Positions 32,713-45,110 of a DNA stretch of 64,000 nt are shown one piece after another (position 1 is the stretch's first letter; each line of letters starts with the position of its first letter). The translations under genes and the position numbers were made by a program. This DNA comes from Periplaneta americana (lineage: Eukaryota; Arthropoda; Insecta; Blattodea; Blattidae), in assembly GCF_040183065.1 (NCBI RefSeq), contig NC_091131.1:8171001-8235000 (forward strand), given 5' to 3'. The notes under the pieces were generated by a model. The model was not told the DNA's origin. It was given only the letters and a program-made list of their open reading frames with translations, and ran no database searches.

Positions 32713-33631
32713 TTAATTCAGAAATCTTCTCACTATTTGTGAGCTGCCACAAGGGACAAAGAGTACTTAACCATATAAATGTTTACAAGTTCAGTGAGCC
32801 ATTGATTTTGTTTTGACAATGAAACTCCTACAAGCACATAGCTGCAAATACATTTTGTGATTGGTGGAAATATACCTAGTTTTAGAGAGGCAAGTGTTAC
32901 AAAAAAGTAAAGAATGCTAATGAACTTGGTTTCATTTCGAATATAGGTGATGCTTCAGGAGAGCAATTGATCCTTTCAATGCAGCTAAAGTTACAATCGG
33001 AATAATAGATGTAGGTATTCCAAGCACATATTTCATGAAGAGAGTAGCGGTACCTCTTGCTCCAACCAGAAGTCCCATTACTTCAAGCTCTTCTAGCTGG
33101 TACTTTTGGAGGTAATATGGAATGGTAGGATTGTAGATATTCTGTTTTTCCTTATCCACTTCTGCTGGCTGTTCCTCATTCGTTTCGAAGCGCACAGTGG
33201 GATCAATTATGAATCCAGATCTTGTAGATTCCTTGAAAGCTATTATATCTATGCGCCGTGTACTGCCAGTGACGGAGAGACCATGTACTTCTTCAAAGGT
33301 GTTGTAATCGGCACCTTTAAGGGCAGTGGCTATAATTGATCGTACTTGGTGGTGTCTAGCGTTTCGCAGACCTTCGCCGTGCGGACAGGATCCCAGGACG
33401 TGTACAAGAGTTTTAACCTCGTTGTGGCAATGTCTACAACGGTTGTCCTGAGATCTTCCCGGCACAGCACGTACTGCAACAACATTTCCAACCATTTTAA
33501 TGCCATCGCGCCATTCGCTGTTGGATAGTCCTTCGTGTTTACAAATCCATTTGTTGGCACTAGGATATTGTTTAAATAAAACTACGTACGCCTTTCCCTT
33601 TCTGTGGATGACGACACCAAATATCAAATCA
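32713..33631 (-). pseudogene. R2-type LINE 3' end: zinc knuckle and restriction-like endonuclease
   Basis: The open frame 33627-32932 (231 codons) carries CRHCHNEVKTLVHVLGSC, a C-x2-C-x8-H-x4-C knuckle (residues 64, 67, 76, 81). It is followed by a restriction-like endonuclease core: RRIDIIAF (Asp127) and FIIDPTVRFE (Asp142, Glu148). The Asp-x5-Glu spacing matches R2-group endonucleases. This is the C-terminal part of an R2/NeSL/CRE-type LINE, with RT missing by 5' truncation. A ~30-bp duplication (around ACAGCTAGGGTGTTTTATGA) flanks it at about 32684-32712 and 33637-33665. The right copy is preceded by four AAATC units. The 3' UTR is 32713-32931. Confidence 0.85.
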
Positions 33632-33669
33632 AATCAAATCAAATACAGCTAGGGTGTTTTATGAATATA

Positions 33670-34788
33670 CAGGGACATCATTTTATTTTTACTTCAATTT
33701 TTATTGTACCTGAGTTTTTTAATGTACTTCACTCCCACCCCCTCTACTACTAAACTTCCAACCGTTCTCCACACAGAACCGAAGCCGCGTATGCAGTACT
33801 GAGTTAGTGAGTATAGTACGTTCCAGAAATATGTTCGCGTTTTCCAGTGACGAAAGAGCTTTCAATATTGAATCATATTTTCTCACAGGTACTGTCGTCC
33901 GTTTGCCTACGTCGCATCCCGGTTTCCCCCACCTGCTTCTGTTCGTCCCTCTGTAAAGTCTAGTAGCTGGGCTGTCTTAGCTCTTTTCTGAGAACATTAA
34001 TTTCTGTTAGGAATTGGACGTCTACGTAATATTATAAAACTGTTTAAAATAACTTAAATAAAAGGGCCTCGTTAAGTAATTAACTGTCACGTGATTCCCC
34101 CCCCTTTCTACGACCCTGCGACAAAACCACTTGAACGGACAGTAGATGGCATTTCTGAGTAATTTTATCTTTTCGGATCGGGCAGAAGTGAAGATTGAAT
34201 TTACAGTACGTAAGGTACTCTTTTATAGAGTAGGTACAGAATTATTTTAACATGAGTTACTCGTACGAAGAACGAAACTGGCAATTGGAATTAGGTACGG
34301 TACAATAGTCTATAGTGCGATAATATGCACAAAAGAACTGAAGCCTGTATCGAAATGAACGGCCACCATTTTCAAGAATGTGTTTAAATATCCACATTAT
34401 GATTATTTTTCAATTTAACTTCATTCTCTATAGTGTACGCTAATGTGCTGTAACAGTACAATATACACTGCATAATTAATACGTCCGAATGGATAGCTCA
34501 ATTCGTGAGTAAAAACACTAAGTGTTAATACAGTACTGTATTTTGATTAAACAAAAACCTAATGAAAATTACGAAACTCAAAATTGTGATATTTCCTAGT
34601 TTACATAAATGGATGAACTACTTTTCTTCTCTCCTATACCTAGTAAAGTGATTTGTATTTTACGCCAGTATCATCGAACTCCAGTCTTGGAAGGGGGAGC
34701 AAGCGGTGTTTCCGGTCCTAGACCTTTAATCCAGAGATATAATCAGGTTAATATTAAAAATGTTAGTAAAAATAAAATGATGTCCCTG
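33670..34788. mobile_element. Tc1/mariner-like non-autonomous element
   Basis: A perfect inverted repeat of about 23 bp starts CAGGGACATCATTTTATTTT (33670) with its complement ending at 34788. TA is duplicated at 33668-33669 and 34789-34790. No transposase motifs were found in the 1119-bp body. The 97-codon frame 34609-34902 starts inside and runs past the right end, so it is not a natural gene. The left end lies immediately beside the right duplication of the R2-type LINE. Confidence 0.88.
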
Positions 34789-34790
34789 TA

Positions 34791-35512
34791 TAAGAGTCGG
34801 CAACGTTCCTTTGCTGAAGATTATATCAAGCTCTATTTTATAATTTTCAGGCTTTTTAACCACACTGAGCGCGTTACAAAAAGACACCACAAAGGCAAAT
34901 AGGAGCCATTTTTATCGCCCAGAAGAAACGCCTGTAATAAAATATCTCATAAAACCATTGCATCTGTGTTTTCTCACCAAAGTGAGTCGCAGCCTGAATC
35001 GCAGTTAACTCCAAATCTCGTTCACTTTCCACAGCCAACAGCCTGTTTTTAAGTTCAGTTTTACTGAGTGCAAATGAGGATCTGCATCACTTCGGATTAT
35101 GGTGCCGTGGGAACCCCGCAAGGACGTGCAACGCTCTTGTTCCTCGCCGGTGCACTATGGAGGTGGATGCACGTGCATTCGCATCCCGGAAGTATGTGGA
35201 GGTCATTGCATTCTCCCTACAATTATCACAGCCAGATATCGGGAGACTGAATTCAGAGGAACTCTAGTTGGAGTCGTGAGAAATGTTAACAGAGGAACTG
35301 GAAATTATAAAGGAGGCAGGGAAGACAAAGGAAAAGAAAGTAAACATCAGTGTACGGAAGTAAAGAGAGAGAGAAAGGAATAGGGAAATAAAATCTCAGG
35401 AAAAAGAAAGAAACGAAGGAGAAAGAAAGAAAGATTTAAACAGACAAACAAATGAAGAGTAATATAAAGAAAGAAGAAATAAAACAGAAAGACAGTGGAT
35501 TATTTTTATTAT
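34791..35512. other. Intergenic; purine-rich tract at right
   Basis: 35300-35500 is an A/G-rich tract (GAAAGAAAGAA-like). Two overlapping frames at 35068-35383 are unassigned. Nothing else recognised. Confidence 0.45.
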
Positions 35513-35618
35513 TATGTTTATTTTACGACGCTTTACAAACTGAGAAGTTTATTTAGCGTCTGTGAATTGACTGTGATAATGTAAGCTCATGAGCAAACGT
35601 TCTGAGGGGTCAGATAAA
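35513..35618. mobile_element. SINE 3'-end fragment
   Basis: TTTATTTTACGACGCTTTAC and TTATTTAGCGTCTGTG match the non-tRNA end of the SINE family seen at 45330-45580 and 51276-51505. The tRNA head is absent. Confidence 0.55.
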
Positions 35619-36431
35619 ATAGTAATATACGTTACAAGAGCGGTATGTTGACGTTTTCATGGTCGAGGAAAAGATTGAAAAAGCGAAACGTAGTTGAGTT
35701 TTTTTAATTTCCGAGAACATGAAAACAAACATACCGCTCGTGTATCGTACATTATTTTGTGCGAAGATCGTTTATTACATACCTGAAAGACGAATTTCTA
35801 ATTAGTTACAATGAAATCTCCATGTTGGTTTCTGTTTAATGACGCCAACTTCGGAACACCGAAATATCTTTCTTCGACATTGTTGCTATAAAATGTTTTC
35901 TGTGTTTACTATACTCCAGTAGGCCGTGATATACGTCTGTCTTTTTTTTCCCCCAGTCTAGAAATGCGAACTTAAAACAAACGGTAAGGTTATGTTATGT
36001 AATGATTTATTTTTCATTTTAATATTTTAACAATATTATTTATATAACATGTTGCAGTAATAACATCGGCATCTGGAATCTTGTTGATTTTTTCACGGCT
36101 TCCTTAATGTTACTTGTACCAGGAATGCAATAAGTTTCGTGTAGTAGTAGACTTTACTTAATTTTTGCAAATATTTAAAAATAATAATTAACAGTGCAAT
36201 GTAGGTGAAATTGCAGTGGTAAGTTTCCAATTTATAATTATTACTATGTTAAACGTCTCTAAAAATAGTATGTTAAAAGCCTAAAGCAGTAAAATGAATG
36301 TCGCGCTTAAGCGGTAAGAAGAGGGAAATTGTTATGTGTGTTACGTTGGGAATACTGAATGTGGTATTTCACACTTACCGCGTACTGGTTCTGTGCGGAA
36401 AACAAGCAAATACGCACGATCTCGCACAAAA
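35619..36431. mobile_element. Dispersed repeat 'DR-810', copy 2
   Basis: 813 bp, nearly identical in order to the copy at 58387-59195, with the hairpin arms AGAGCGGTATGTTGACGTTTT / GAAAACAAACATACCGCTC and the same 3' end CGATCTCGCACAAAA. It retains the ~100-bp segment (around AAACAAACGGTAAGGTTATG) missing from copy 1. The hairpin GCGGTAAG...CTTACCGC near its end is conserved in all copies. Confidence 0.88.
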
Positions 36432-36445
36432 TAGTTATTTTTTTT

Positions 36446-36948
36446 CCACCATGTTAATAATGTCAAAAGAAGTGCTTATACAAATTTTGGCCACTCGACC
36501 ACAATTACGAGGACCGTAAAAAAATAAGTTCGTCAGGGGCCGTTAACAGAAAGAAAACACAATTTCATTGGACACATTTATTGGAATAGATACAGCAATT
36601 GTTGAGCTATTTTTCAACATATTTTTCATCGGAATTGAGACATTTCTCATATCATGGGATCGACAGAGAGAGGTGCAGACACAGTCAAACGCTGGTTCCG
36701 ATCTGAGGCGTCTGACTTCTACGACACAAAAATTGATCCCATGGTATGACAAATGTCTCAATTCCAGTGGGGGATATGTTGACAAATAGCGCAGCAATTG
36801 CTGTATCTGTTTCAATAAATATTTCCATGCAATTGTGCTTTTTTCTATAAATGGACCCAGGCAAAATCACTCTCTGGACGGCCTCGTAATTGCGGTCGAG
36901 TGGCCAAAATTTGTATAAGCACTTCTTTTGACATTATTAACATGGTGG
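36446..36948. mobile_element. 503-bp foldback containing a mariner transposase C-terminus
   Basis: Arms 36446-36512 and 36882-36948 are near-perfect complements (around AATGTCAAAAGAAGTGCTTA), and weaker complementarity continues inward to a short centre at about 36670-36740. On the plus strand, 36678-36789 reads DTVKRWFRSEASDFYDTKI and then, after a frameshift in an A run, WYDKCLNSSGGYVDK and stop. That is the end of a mariner transposase. The left arm is an inverted partial copy of the region after this terminus. Confidence 0.85.
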
Positions 36949-37979
36949 AAGAAAAAAATTTAACTTTTTTATCTGCCCCCATCAGAACGTTTGATTGTCA
37001 GACTTTTTGTATTCGACAGATATTGGAGAAAAATTAGAGTATAAGGGTGCAGTACCGATACATCAGTTATTCATAGATTTCAAAAAGGTATATGAGTCGG
37101 TTAAGAAAGACGTTTTATATAGTATTCTTATTGAATTATTTTGGTATTCCCAAGAAACTAGTTCGATTAATTAAAATTTGTCGCAATGAAAAGTACAGCA
37201 GATTTCGCATAGACCATTTTCTGTCGGATGCTGTGGGCTAAAGCAAGGAGATGCACTATCACCTTTACTTTTTAACTTCGCCCTAAAATATGACATTAGA
37301 AACGTTCAGGATAACAGAGAGGGTTTGGAATTGAACGGGTTACATCAGCTGCTTGTCTATGCGGATGACGTGAATATGTTAGGAGAAAATCCACAAACGA
37401 TTAGGGAAAACACGGGAACTTTACTGGAAGCAAGTAAAGAGATAGGTTTGGAAGTAAATCCCGAAAAGACAAAGTATATGATTATGTCTCGTGACCAGAA
37501 TATTGTACGAAATGGAAATATAAAAATTGGAAATTTCTTCTTTTGAAGAGGTTGAAAAATTCAAATGTCTTAGAGCAGCAGTAACAAATATAAATGATAC
37601 TCGGGAGAAAATTAAACGCAGAATAAATATAGAAAATGCGTTTTATTATTCGGTTGAGAAGCTCTTATTATCCAGTCTGCTGTCAAAAAACCTGAAAGTT
37701 AGAATTTATAAAACAGTTATATTACCGGTTGTTCAGCATGGTTGTGAAACTTGGACTCTCACTTTGAGAGAGGTTAAGGGTGTTCGAGAGTAAGGTGCTT
37801 TGTTAGGAAAATATTTGAGACTAAGAAGGATGAAGTTACAGGAGAATGGAGAAAGTTACACAACGCAGAACTGCACGCATTGTATTCTTCATTTAACATA
37901 ATTAGGAACATTAAATCCAGACGTTTGAGATGGGCAGGGCATGTAGCACGTATGTGTGAATCCAGTAATCCGTATAGAA

Positions 37980-40208
37980 CATACCTGCACAAACAGCGCT
38001 CAATGAGCGCGCACGTTCCTTCGGAGAGGGACAGCCATGTTTACCGCTCGCCGAAACGGAGAGGAAGATACGTCAGAATGACATAGACTTGTTTCAGGTA
38101 GAGGAGAGGTAAACGACCACTCAGCTGTCTAGTGGAGTGCAGTGTGTAGGCCTATTCTCAGTAACTGTTTCACGTTGCTTACCTACTGCTACAGTACAGT
38201 ATGGAGGAATCTAAAAGACGGAACGTAACATTTAACATTTAACGATTTACAGCTCGAACTTATTGATCTTCAATGTGACCTAAGGGCTAAAGACCGTTTG
38301 AATAATACTACTAGCCTGGTTGAGTTTTACAAGACTAAACATTAGCAATAATATCCACGACTACACAGGCTGGCTGTGAAAATGTTTGCTATGTTTGGCT
38401 CAACATTTATATTTGTGAGCAACTGTTTTCTATAATCAACTTTAATAAAGGCAGACATCGAACATCTGTAACTGATGTTTCATTACGATCAGTAGGCTGG
38501 CTCGGAAACATGACGGCCTCTCTTCTTGGAATTGGTAATCCCTCATAAACCCCCATCCTCTACTCAACCCCTAGCCGCGTGGCAGGAATACAATAGATCC
38601 CAGCATTGCCAAATATAGTAGTCATTGCCTCTACCTGTTGGGTTTCACCCATTCTCAGTGGCTTTGTCGATGTGTTGTTTTATACCGTTGTGCGCTTCAA
38701 TATGTCTGACTTATTCCGGCCATGATTAATGAATGAGTGTTGGATGATCCGCAGCCAGGCCTCCTGATACACCTGAAGATCACGACAAGAACAACAAATA
38801 ACACCGTCGAAGAAAACAGAATATCTTATTTGCAGAGGAGCGTAGCTAAGAAAACAAAGTGTTAAAATTGTGTCTAACGTTAGAAATTCTATCCATAAAG
38901 TAATCGAAAGTTCAGGCAGTTTAATAAGTATAAATCTTAATCACTTAACATCGGACGCAACCGGCGGAGTTGGATATATGGGCATAGAAATTAAGAATTA
39001 CGGTTCACCAACTAAAGAGAAAATAAACAAATTAAAACAGAATTCGGTAAGATAGGCGATTTTATACGTGATTTACTTCGCCGAACAGTATGTGAACAGT
39101 ACGCGAAAGAGATATCGCCAACAGCAACACCGTCCTTAGCAACCTAAATAATGACATTATTCACAGCAGTGCTTAAAACTTTTCTAACTTACAGCAGTGA
39201 ATTAAACGCTTTTAAATCACTCTACATGACAACCAACATATTAGCAATAGTAAAATGAATATATATGAACTTCTTCGTCAACAACACATTACAAAGAAAA
39301 GCTCTACAATTTAAAATTAAATTTACATACCAGTAATGAATAAAATATTGTATAGCACACTAGAGTAAACAGATTTTATGCGTTCGTGGAAATTATCACC
39401 CAAGGCGAAGCTGATAAAATCTAACTTTACTCTTTTGTACTATAAATTCTATAACTATTCAATGATCACAGTTTCAGAAAATTTTACCAGCGCAACATCC
39501 TTAATTAAGTATAAAATTCTGGAACTTCAATAACATGAGAATTTAACACTTATTATAGAAGTCTGCATTTTTTGTTTATTTAGGCGAAACATGTTAGTGA
39601 AAATATAAATATAAAGTGTTTTTAAAATAAGTTTGTTCATTTTTATGCCAATTTTGTTTTAGTAATTATAAATTAAGGTATATTTACAAAGATAATATAG
39701 TCTTTCTGAAAATCGCGGTTTCACGGAACACAGTTTGAAAAACGTTCGCAAATCACAATGACTTCAAGAATTGGCAACTCGGCTAAGGGTTTATCCCTTG
39801 CGCGTGCTTGCAGTTAACTGGTGAAGGGGATGAGGGAAGGTCGTCATATTTTCGTGCGAAGTATTAGTATACTGTTCCTTTCAGCTGCCAACAGCATAAA
39901 ACCTCGTTTTGATGTACTGATAAATAAAAATATAACAAAATGATATTGTACATTTAAGTAGCTATAGAATTTCTATTACTTCTGTAAAATAAATATTTCT
40001 TTATTAATTAATAATAGTCCAAGATAGTTCTGCAAACACTGAACGGGAATTCATTTCATAAACACTCGTAATAGTACTTCCTTTTGTGTATATTTTGTAC
40101 GAGATCACCCCTTCTTCCAGTCCACCCTTATACAGAGCGCAGCTAATATCTGCATTCCGCTCATGAGCTGTGAGCCGGCTCGGAGAGCGCAAACCTTGTG
40201 CAGGCCTG
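37980..40208 (+). mobile_element. hAT transposon, 2229 bp, decayed
   Basis: Ends read CATACCTGCACAAACAGCGCTC on the left and, reversed, CAGGCCTGCACAAGG...GCGCTC on the right. The flanks GTATAGAA (37972-37979) and GTATAGAG (40209-40216) are an 8-bp duplication with one mismatch. The site lies inside LINE C, whose uninterrupted copies read ATATAGAG here. A relic of the hAT dimerisation domain lies inside. Most of the 3' two-thirds is AT-rich without recognisable coding (the frame 38870-39055 is unassigned). Confidence 0.9.
38226..38530 (+). pseudogene. hAT transposase C-terminal dimerisation domain relic
   Basis: Plus-strand translation gives LQLELIDLQCDLRAKDRL, then FYKTKH with two stops, then YPRLHRLAVKMFAMFGST. 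After a frameshift it reads EQLFSIINFNKGRHRTSVTD. The order LQxELIDLQ - FYK - FPxLxxxAxKMxxMFGST - CEQxFSxMNxxKxxxRxxLTD is the signature of the dimerisation domain in the hAT group related to vertebrate ZBED5/GTF2IRD2-like proteins. An ATG at 38201 (MEESKRRNV) could be the original start joined to this end by internal deletion, which is inference. Confidence 0.85.
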
Positions 40209-40395
40209 GTATAGAGTGTTAGTTGGGAGACGGGGGAAAAAAAGACCTTTGAGAAGGCCGAGACGTAGATGGGAGGATAATATTAAAATGGATTTGAGGG
40301 AGGTGGGATATGATGATAGAGACTGGATTAATCTTGCTCAGGATAGGGACCGATGGCGGGCTTATGTGAGGGCGGCAATGAACCTCCGGGATTTG

Positions 40396-41283
40396 TAAGT
40401 AATCAACAAAGGTACCAGAAATAAAAAGAAAGGCAGAGTAATAATTAGGGAGAATAAAACAGCACTGAAGGAAAGAAAGAAGGAAATGAAACAAGACAGT
40501 CAAGAATTAAATTTATAACAGATAATATTGAAGTGCGAGAGACTCTCAGCCGATGCATGCAGATCGAGTCTCTGCATTTTACATAATTCATTGACGAGGA
40601 AGCTAGAAAGAAGACCGAACGAACCCTGCGTGGGTGGACAGGCCGAGAAGTTAAATTGACTACCCATCCCTCCGCTTCCGACGTTGCGTAATTTACAACA
40701 CGGCTCCTCTAATAAAATCCACAAATACATCGAGTTTCCGCTCATGCAAGCCCCGTTCGACACCTCGCCGGTACTTTCCGGCAAGCACTGCCCCTCCCGT
40801 AGATCGATGCGGAATGAGTTCGATCCTCGACGTTGAAAGGAATATATTGTGCAGGGGATGCAATTCCTCGACTTCGTGGTAGCGCGTTTGGTTGCTGATC
40901 CGACGCTGCGTTCGGACATGGGTTCGATTCCCGTATCCGCAATAACAGCAGATACACTAAGACTTGCACTGTTATCCGCTTATTGGCAGGTTCTTCTTTA
41001 TGACTAAAATGTTTACTTTCACTTTGTTCTATAGCTATTTTAAGACAGCGGTTCTCAACCTTTTACAATGACGTAATTTAGGATATTAACTGTACGACTA
41101 AGATTATTTGGGGCCAAATTAAAGAAGTACCTAATTTCTCACGTCTTCTATTCTGTAGGTGGATTTATGACATTTAACAACGCTTCATGAATATTTCTGC
41201 CTTGTATTAAGTATTGATACTAAACCCTTATGTTGTACAAGTAGAGTATATATTGTAAAACTGTGACTATAATTAAGACTTTG
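40396..41283. other. Intergenic; possible SINE remnant at 40840-40945
   Basis: GGGTTCGATTCCCGTATCCG at about 40920 is a good B box, with GTGGTAGCGCG about 40 nt upstream as a weak A box, so an old tRNA-derived element on the plus strand is likely. Two overlapping minus frames (40500-40969) cover the same DNA and are not recognised. Confidence 0.45.
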
Positions 41284-41288
41284 TAGTA

Positions 41289-42608
41289 CCACAGTCTAAT
41301 ATATACAGTCACGAAGCTCAATACTTACTAAATATGCAAACACAGATAGTTGCTCACCACCAGGATCGCTACTATCCCCTCATCACAGCCCTTTCCTCAG
41401 CAGACGATAAAATTTATTGTACTTTCGATATTTTACACAACTTTTCACAACAAAGCGAAATACGGCACAGTCAATGCCTTTTCGATCTAGACCAGGCCGT
41501 AATATTATATATTCGGGTTTTCTATTTCAGTGTATGGAGCTCAGTGAAATATTATAATTATTATGACTTTATTGCGTATCATTGGTAAGCTTTATTTAGT
41601 GTAATGTGTTCATAAGTTCCGTTTACTTCTTGTTGCATAATATGTTGCAGAGATAATTACAAAACTGTGTTATTTTAATGTGAAGGGAATTTTACGTGTT
41701 AACATAATCCGTTCGCATCAACATTTTAAGTTTAGAATGGAAGCTATTTTGGGGTTTAATAAAAACGAATTTATATTGTGATTTTAATTTAGCACATCTA
41801 CCTTCCTTAATTGTAGACAGAACATTTACCATACCACTCCTATGAAATTAGTGTACGTACGATTGTGTTACTTCGTCTCTTAGATAGTAGATAAATACAA
41901 TAATTCAGTACTCAATTGTAGTATTAAAATACAGACAAATAGAATGTGACGGGTGTCATACATGACATTATGTTTAATTATAATGTATAATTGCTAATAT
42001 AGGAATATAAGTTAAATATAGTAAACATAACCTATAATATACATATGACATAACATACATATGTAGTGGCAGGACATTGGAGACCATTAAAATTAGACAG
42101 AAAGGGGCAACTGGTACAGTAAATATAACCTATAATTTCAACATATGTAAATATTCGTGCGGTGCAATTGAAAATTATTGAATCGTGCATAAATGAATGT
42201 ACAAGAATTTCGCAATATTTAATCGAAATAAAGGCAGGTATTACACATACGAACAACGTAATTTTCACACCAAAAATAATATTACACCTTAACTCGCAAG
42301 GAATTATGTCTGAAGTGTCTCCTAATCATTTAAAATTTTATTAATGCAATTACACTACATTTTAGAGAAATATATGTTACTCTTTATGCATTCCAAGTAA
42401 TTTATATGGATGAAACGCCGCCCTTCGTGATCGGATTAAGCGAGTCACATGGTCTGCCTTACGGCCTGTATTAGATCACGATGGCAGTGGCACAGTCTAT
42501 TGTTCCTAGTGCTCACAGCGCTCCAAGCGGCTAGCAACTATCGCGAGAACTGCAACTCGTTGGCAAAAAATCATCCCAAGCTTTGTGACCGTATATAGTA
42601 GACTGTGG
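41289..42608. mobile_element. TIR element 'CCACAG', copy 1 (1320 bp)
   Basis: The left end CCACAGTCTAATATATACAG and the reversed right end CCACAGTCTACTATATACGG form an inverted repeat of at least 30 bp, reaching AAGCT. A 5-bp duplication TAGTA lies at 41284-41288 and 42609-42613. The region just inside the left end (GGATCGCTACTATC, CTCATCAC, AGCAGACGA) is shared with copy 2. No transposase-like frame: 41334-41588 and 42032-42268 are unassigned. Confidence 0.85.
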
Positions 42609-42704
42609 TAGTACTCTTAAATTTTTTTGACATGTTCCGTATTCTAGCTGTGAAACGATGTACGAATACCATGGAATGTAAATGAATACAATACAATAGA
42701 ATCC

Positions 42705-42860
42705 ACCACAAATTCCACTTGTACGGTGAGGGATCTGAACCTGGGTCGCCGGTGTGGAAAGCCGACGCTATCGCACTTCGCTTTAAAATTAATTTCGTCG
42801 GCCTGGTGTGAACCCGCGAAAACGTGGCTACCGCTAGACCACCGAGCTGTTTCCACTGAC
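42705..42860 (-). mobile_element. tRNA-derived SINE-like sequence
   Basis: On the minus strand CTCGGTGGTCTAGCGGTAG (A box) is followed by GCGGGTTCACACC (B-box-like), then by a body to about 42705 that includes CCCAGGTTCAGATCCC, a second B-box-like motif. Two tRNA-like parts may be fused. Boundaries are uncertain. Confidence 0.55.
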
Positions 42861-43346
42861 TATACAGAGTGTGCGCTGCACTATCTGCCAAATTTTGAGT
42901 AGGTACTCGTTCTGACGAGCGTGAGGAAGCTGGCGATGCTGCTGGAGGAAGATGATTTCCCGAGTTTCCGTCCTGGAATAAGCCACGTCTTGAACAGGAA
43001 GCTCGTTAAGTCATAAGTCGGTTACGGCTCCTTCAGGTCGGGTCGAGAAGTGACCTTTCCCGGCATTCAACAAGCAGGGGCGGCTCGTTCGAAAGATGGA
43101 GGCCGTCACGCGAGCATCCTTCACGATGTGGGAAGGCGTCAGAATTGCACAGCTAGGCAGCATTTCCTTTTTCCTGACTTACACAATCCGCACCGACTTC
43201 CTACAGTTGCGTGCCGCTTCCCATTGAACGTACTGCACTGAATTCGGGTTATTCAGCCTTATCGCCAGGGTTTCGTTACATCACACCTGTACTTTCATTA
43301 TGCTTTGCTAGCCTACATAACTAAATAAGGATCCCTTTTTTTAACA

Positions 43347-43384
<38 letters not shown>

Positions 43385-44953
43385 AGCTGGTAATAGAAAT
43401 TACGGGAAAACGGCAGAACGGATTTTAATAAATGATCCCTCATTTTGAAGCTTGGAACTCAAAGTTTTTTCAGAAAAATAGTAGTTTTCAGTGAAATGTC
43501 AATTTTTCAACATAAAGTTCCTATTTTCCAAAATCCATCTGTCGTCAGTTTTGAGAACTAGCTAATTGCATTCACGGCCGTGTTGCATTTCAGAATAAAA
43601 CAAAACACACACTACAGTAAACAATATTACACGAAGGCCATGATCTGCAAGAATTCTGACATATTTAGTGCTCAAATTAAATTGGTTATTAAAAACTTAA
43701 CTTACTAAAAATAACTTACAGGTTAGATTCTATGGTGTGTAATTTTCTGGGTACAGCTGTGTATTGGATATTAAAAACTACAAAACTTGAGGTGGTTTGA
43801 TGACATTATTACCATTAGAAATGAAATATTATTGTAGTTAATGCCATGATGCGACTATTTTTCATTAATTATACATATTAATGCTATATTGATGATATGA
43901 AAGTGAAACGTTTTGGGGTTATATAAGTAGATGTAGAGAATAACTTAAATTAGATTTTGATTTCTATATTTTACTGAGTGGCGGCTATATATTATATATA
44001 GTATATGTTACTGAAAGCTATAAAACTTACGTAAGATAATAATATTATTAAAAATCAAATATTTTTATAGTTATTAATCAAGTGGGGTTGGGTCTTTTTC
44101 ATATATTTAATGGCGGTGTGGTGTAGATATTTATATGCGTGGTTCTCTTCAGTATTGGCTCGAGAGAGAGTATCTTTCATTATTATGGAAAATGTAGAAA
44201 TTGTATTTAAATAATAATATATCTTTGTGTAAATCTTTGTGTAATTATTATGGAAGCAAATAACTTTCCGAATGTCTGGTATTCTTCATTGAAAATAAAT
44301 CTGAAAAATGTTTATTTGAACGTCTAATGAACTTAGTTTGCAGCATTTGCTGCACAAGCCACTATATAATTTATTTCAAACCGTTCATTTAATACCCTAG
44401 CGACAGGTTTTAAGACAAGCATCAGTACACGTAATGTCAAGCGGTGTTGTCATGTTTTGATTGTAAAGATTATCCCTAGTTACAATTATTTCCATACCGA
44501 CATCAAAACATTGATTTATACTACCACCATCCAAAGTGAATAAATTTTAAGATATATAAATATAAATGTAAAACTAAAATATAAGACAACATATACTTGA
44601 CTGAACCTTAATGTATCACAACTGTAGCTTATAATCACAGCAGCAACTTCGGTACAAGACTCTATAACAAGATAACACCTAAATTATCAAACATACAATT
44701 TGCTAATGCGTCTTATTTTAAAAAAGTAAATGAAAAACTATTGCTTAGGGAGGCAAAATAAATTTTGAATTAGGCCTACTGTAATATGTGTTTTTCTTTT
44801 TCTCTTTTTACATTTTATTTTTGTTAATTAATTAAATACCTTGTTTTAAAATTTTGTGGAATGCCCCCTGAGCATGAGCATGTACTCTTTCTAGGGTTGC
44901 TAGAGTGATTTTTGTATACAAAAAACAATATGTATTTTTATTCTAGCAATAAA

Positions 44954-44995
<42 letters not shown>

Positions 44996-45108
44996 GTGTT
45001 AAAAGAGTGCATGCTTTAGGCCTCTGGAGATGTTTGGTTCAGAATTATGCCTTCGAAATTTTTTTTTTTCAAAATTGAAAAGATGTGAAACTTGTTTTTA
45101 CATAATTT
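42861..45108. other. Intergenic, mainly AT-rich
   Basis: A GC-richer patch at 42880-43260 holds the small frame 43050-43241 of unknown nature. A (TA)n run lies at 43350-43381 and an (ATT)n run at 44955-44994. The rest is AT-rich and not assigned. Confidence 0.5.
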
Positions 45109-45110
45109 TA

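Larger units (their letters stand above)
37005..40395 (+). pseudogene. LINE C copy 5, split by a 2.2-kb hAT element
   Basis: The first half (37005-37979) covers the RT from FIDFKKVYESVKKDVLYSIL with frameshifts, through [13 protein letters not shown] and [13 protein letters not shown] (37325-37546, YADD intact), to HVARMCESSNPYR. The second half (40209-40395) resumes with YRVLVGRRGKKRPLRRPRRR and ends AAMNLRDL. The gap is a hAT insertion with an 8-bp duplication. Frame breaks near 37140, 37540 and 37790 show that the LINE is dead. Confidence 0.9.

Noticed and set aside
41334..41588. Transposase of the CCACAG element
   Set aside because: The 84-residue translation shows no catalytic or DNA-binding motif and is not conserved in copy 2.
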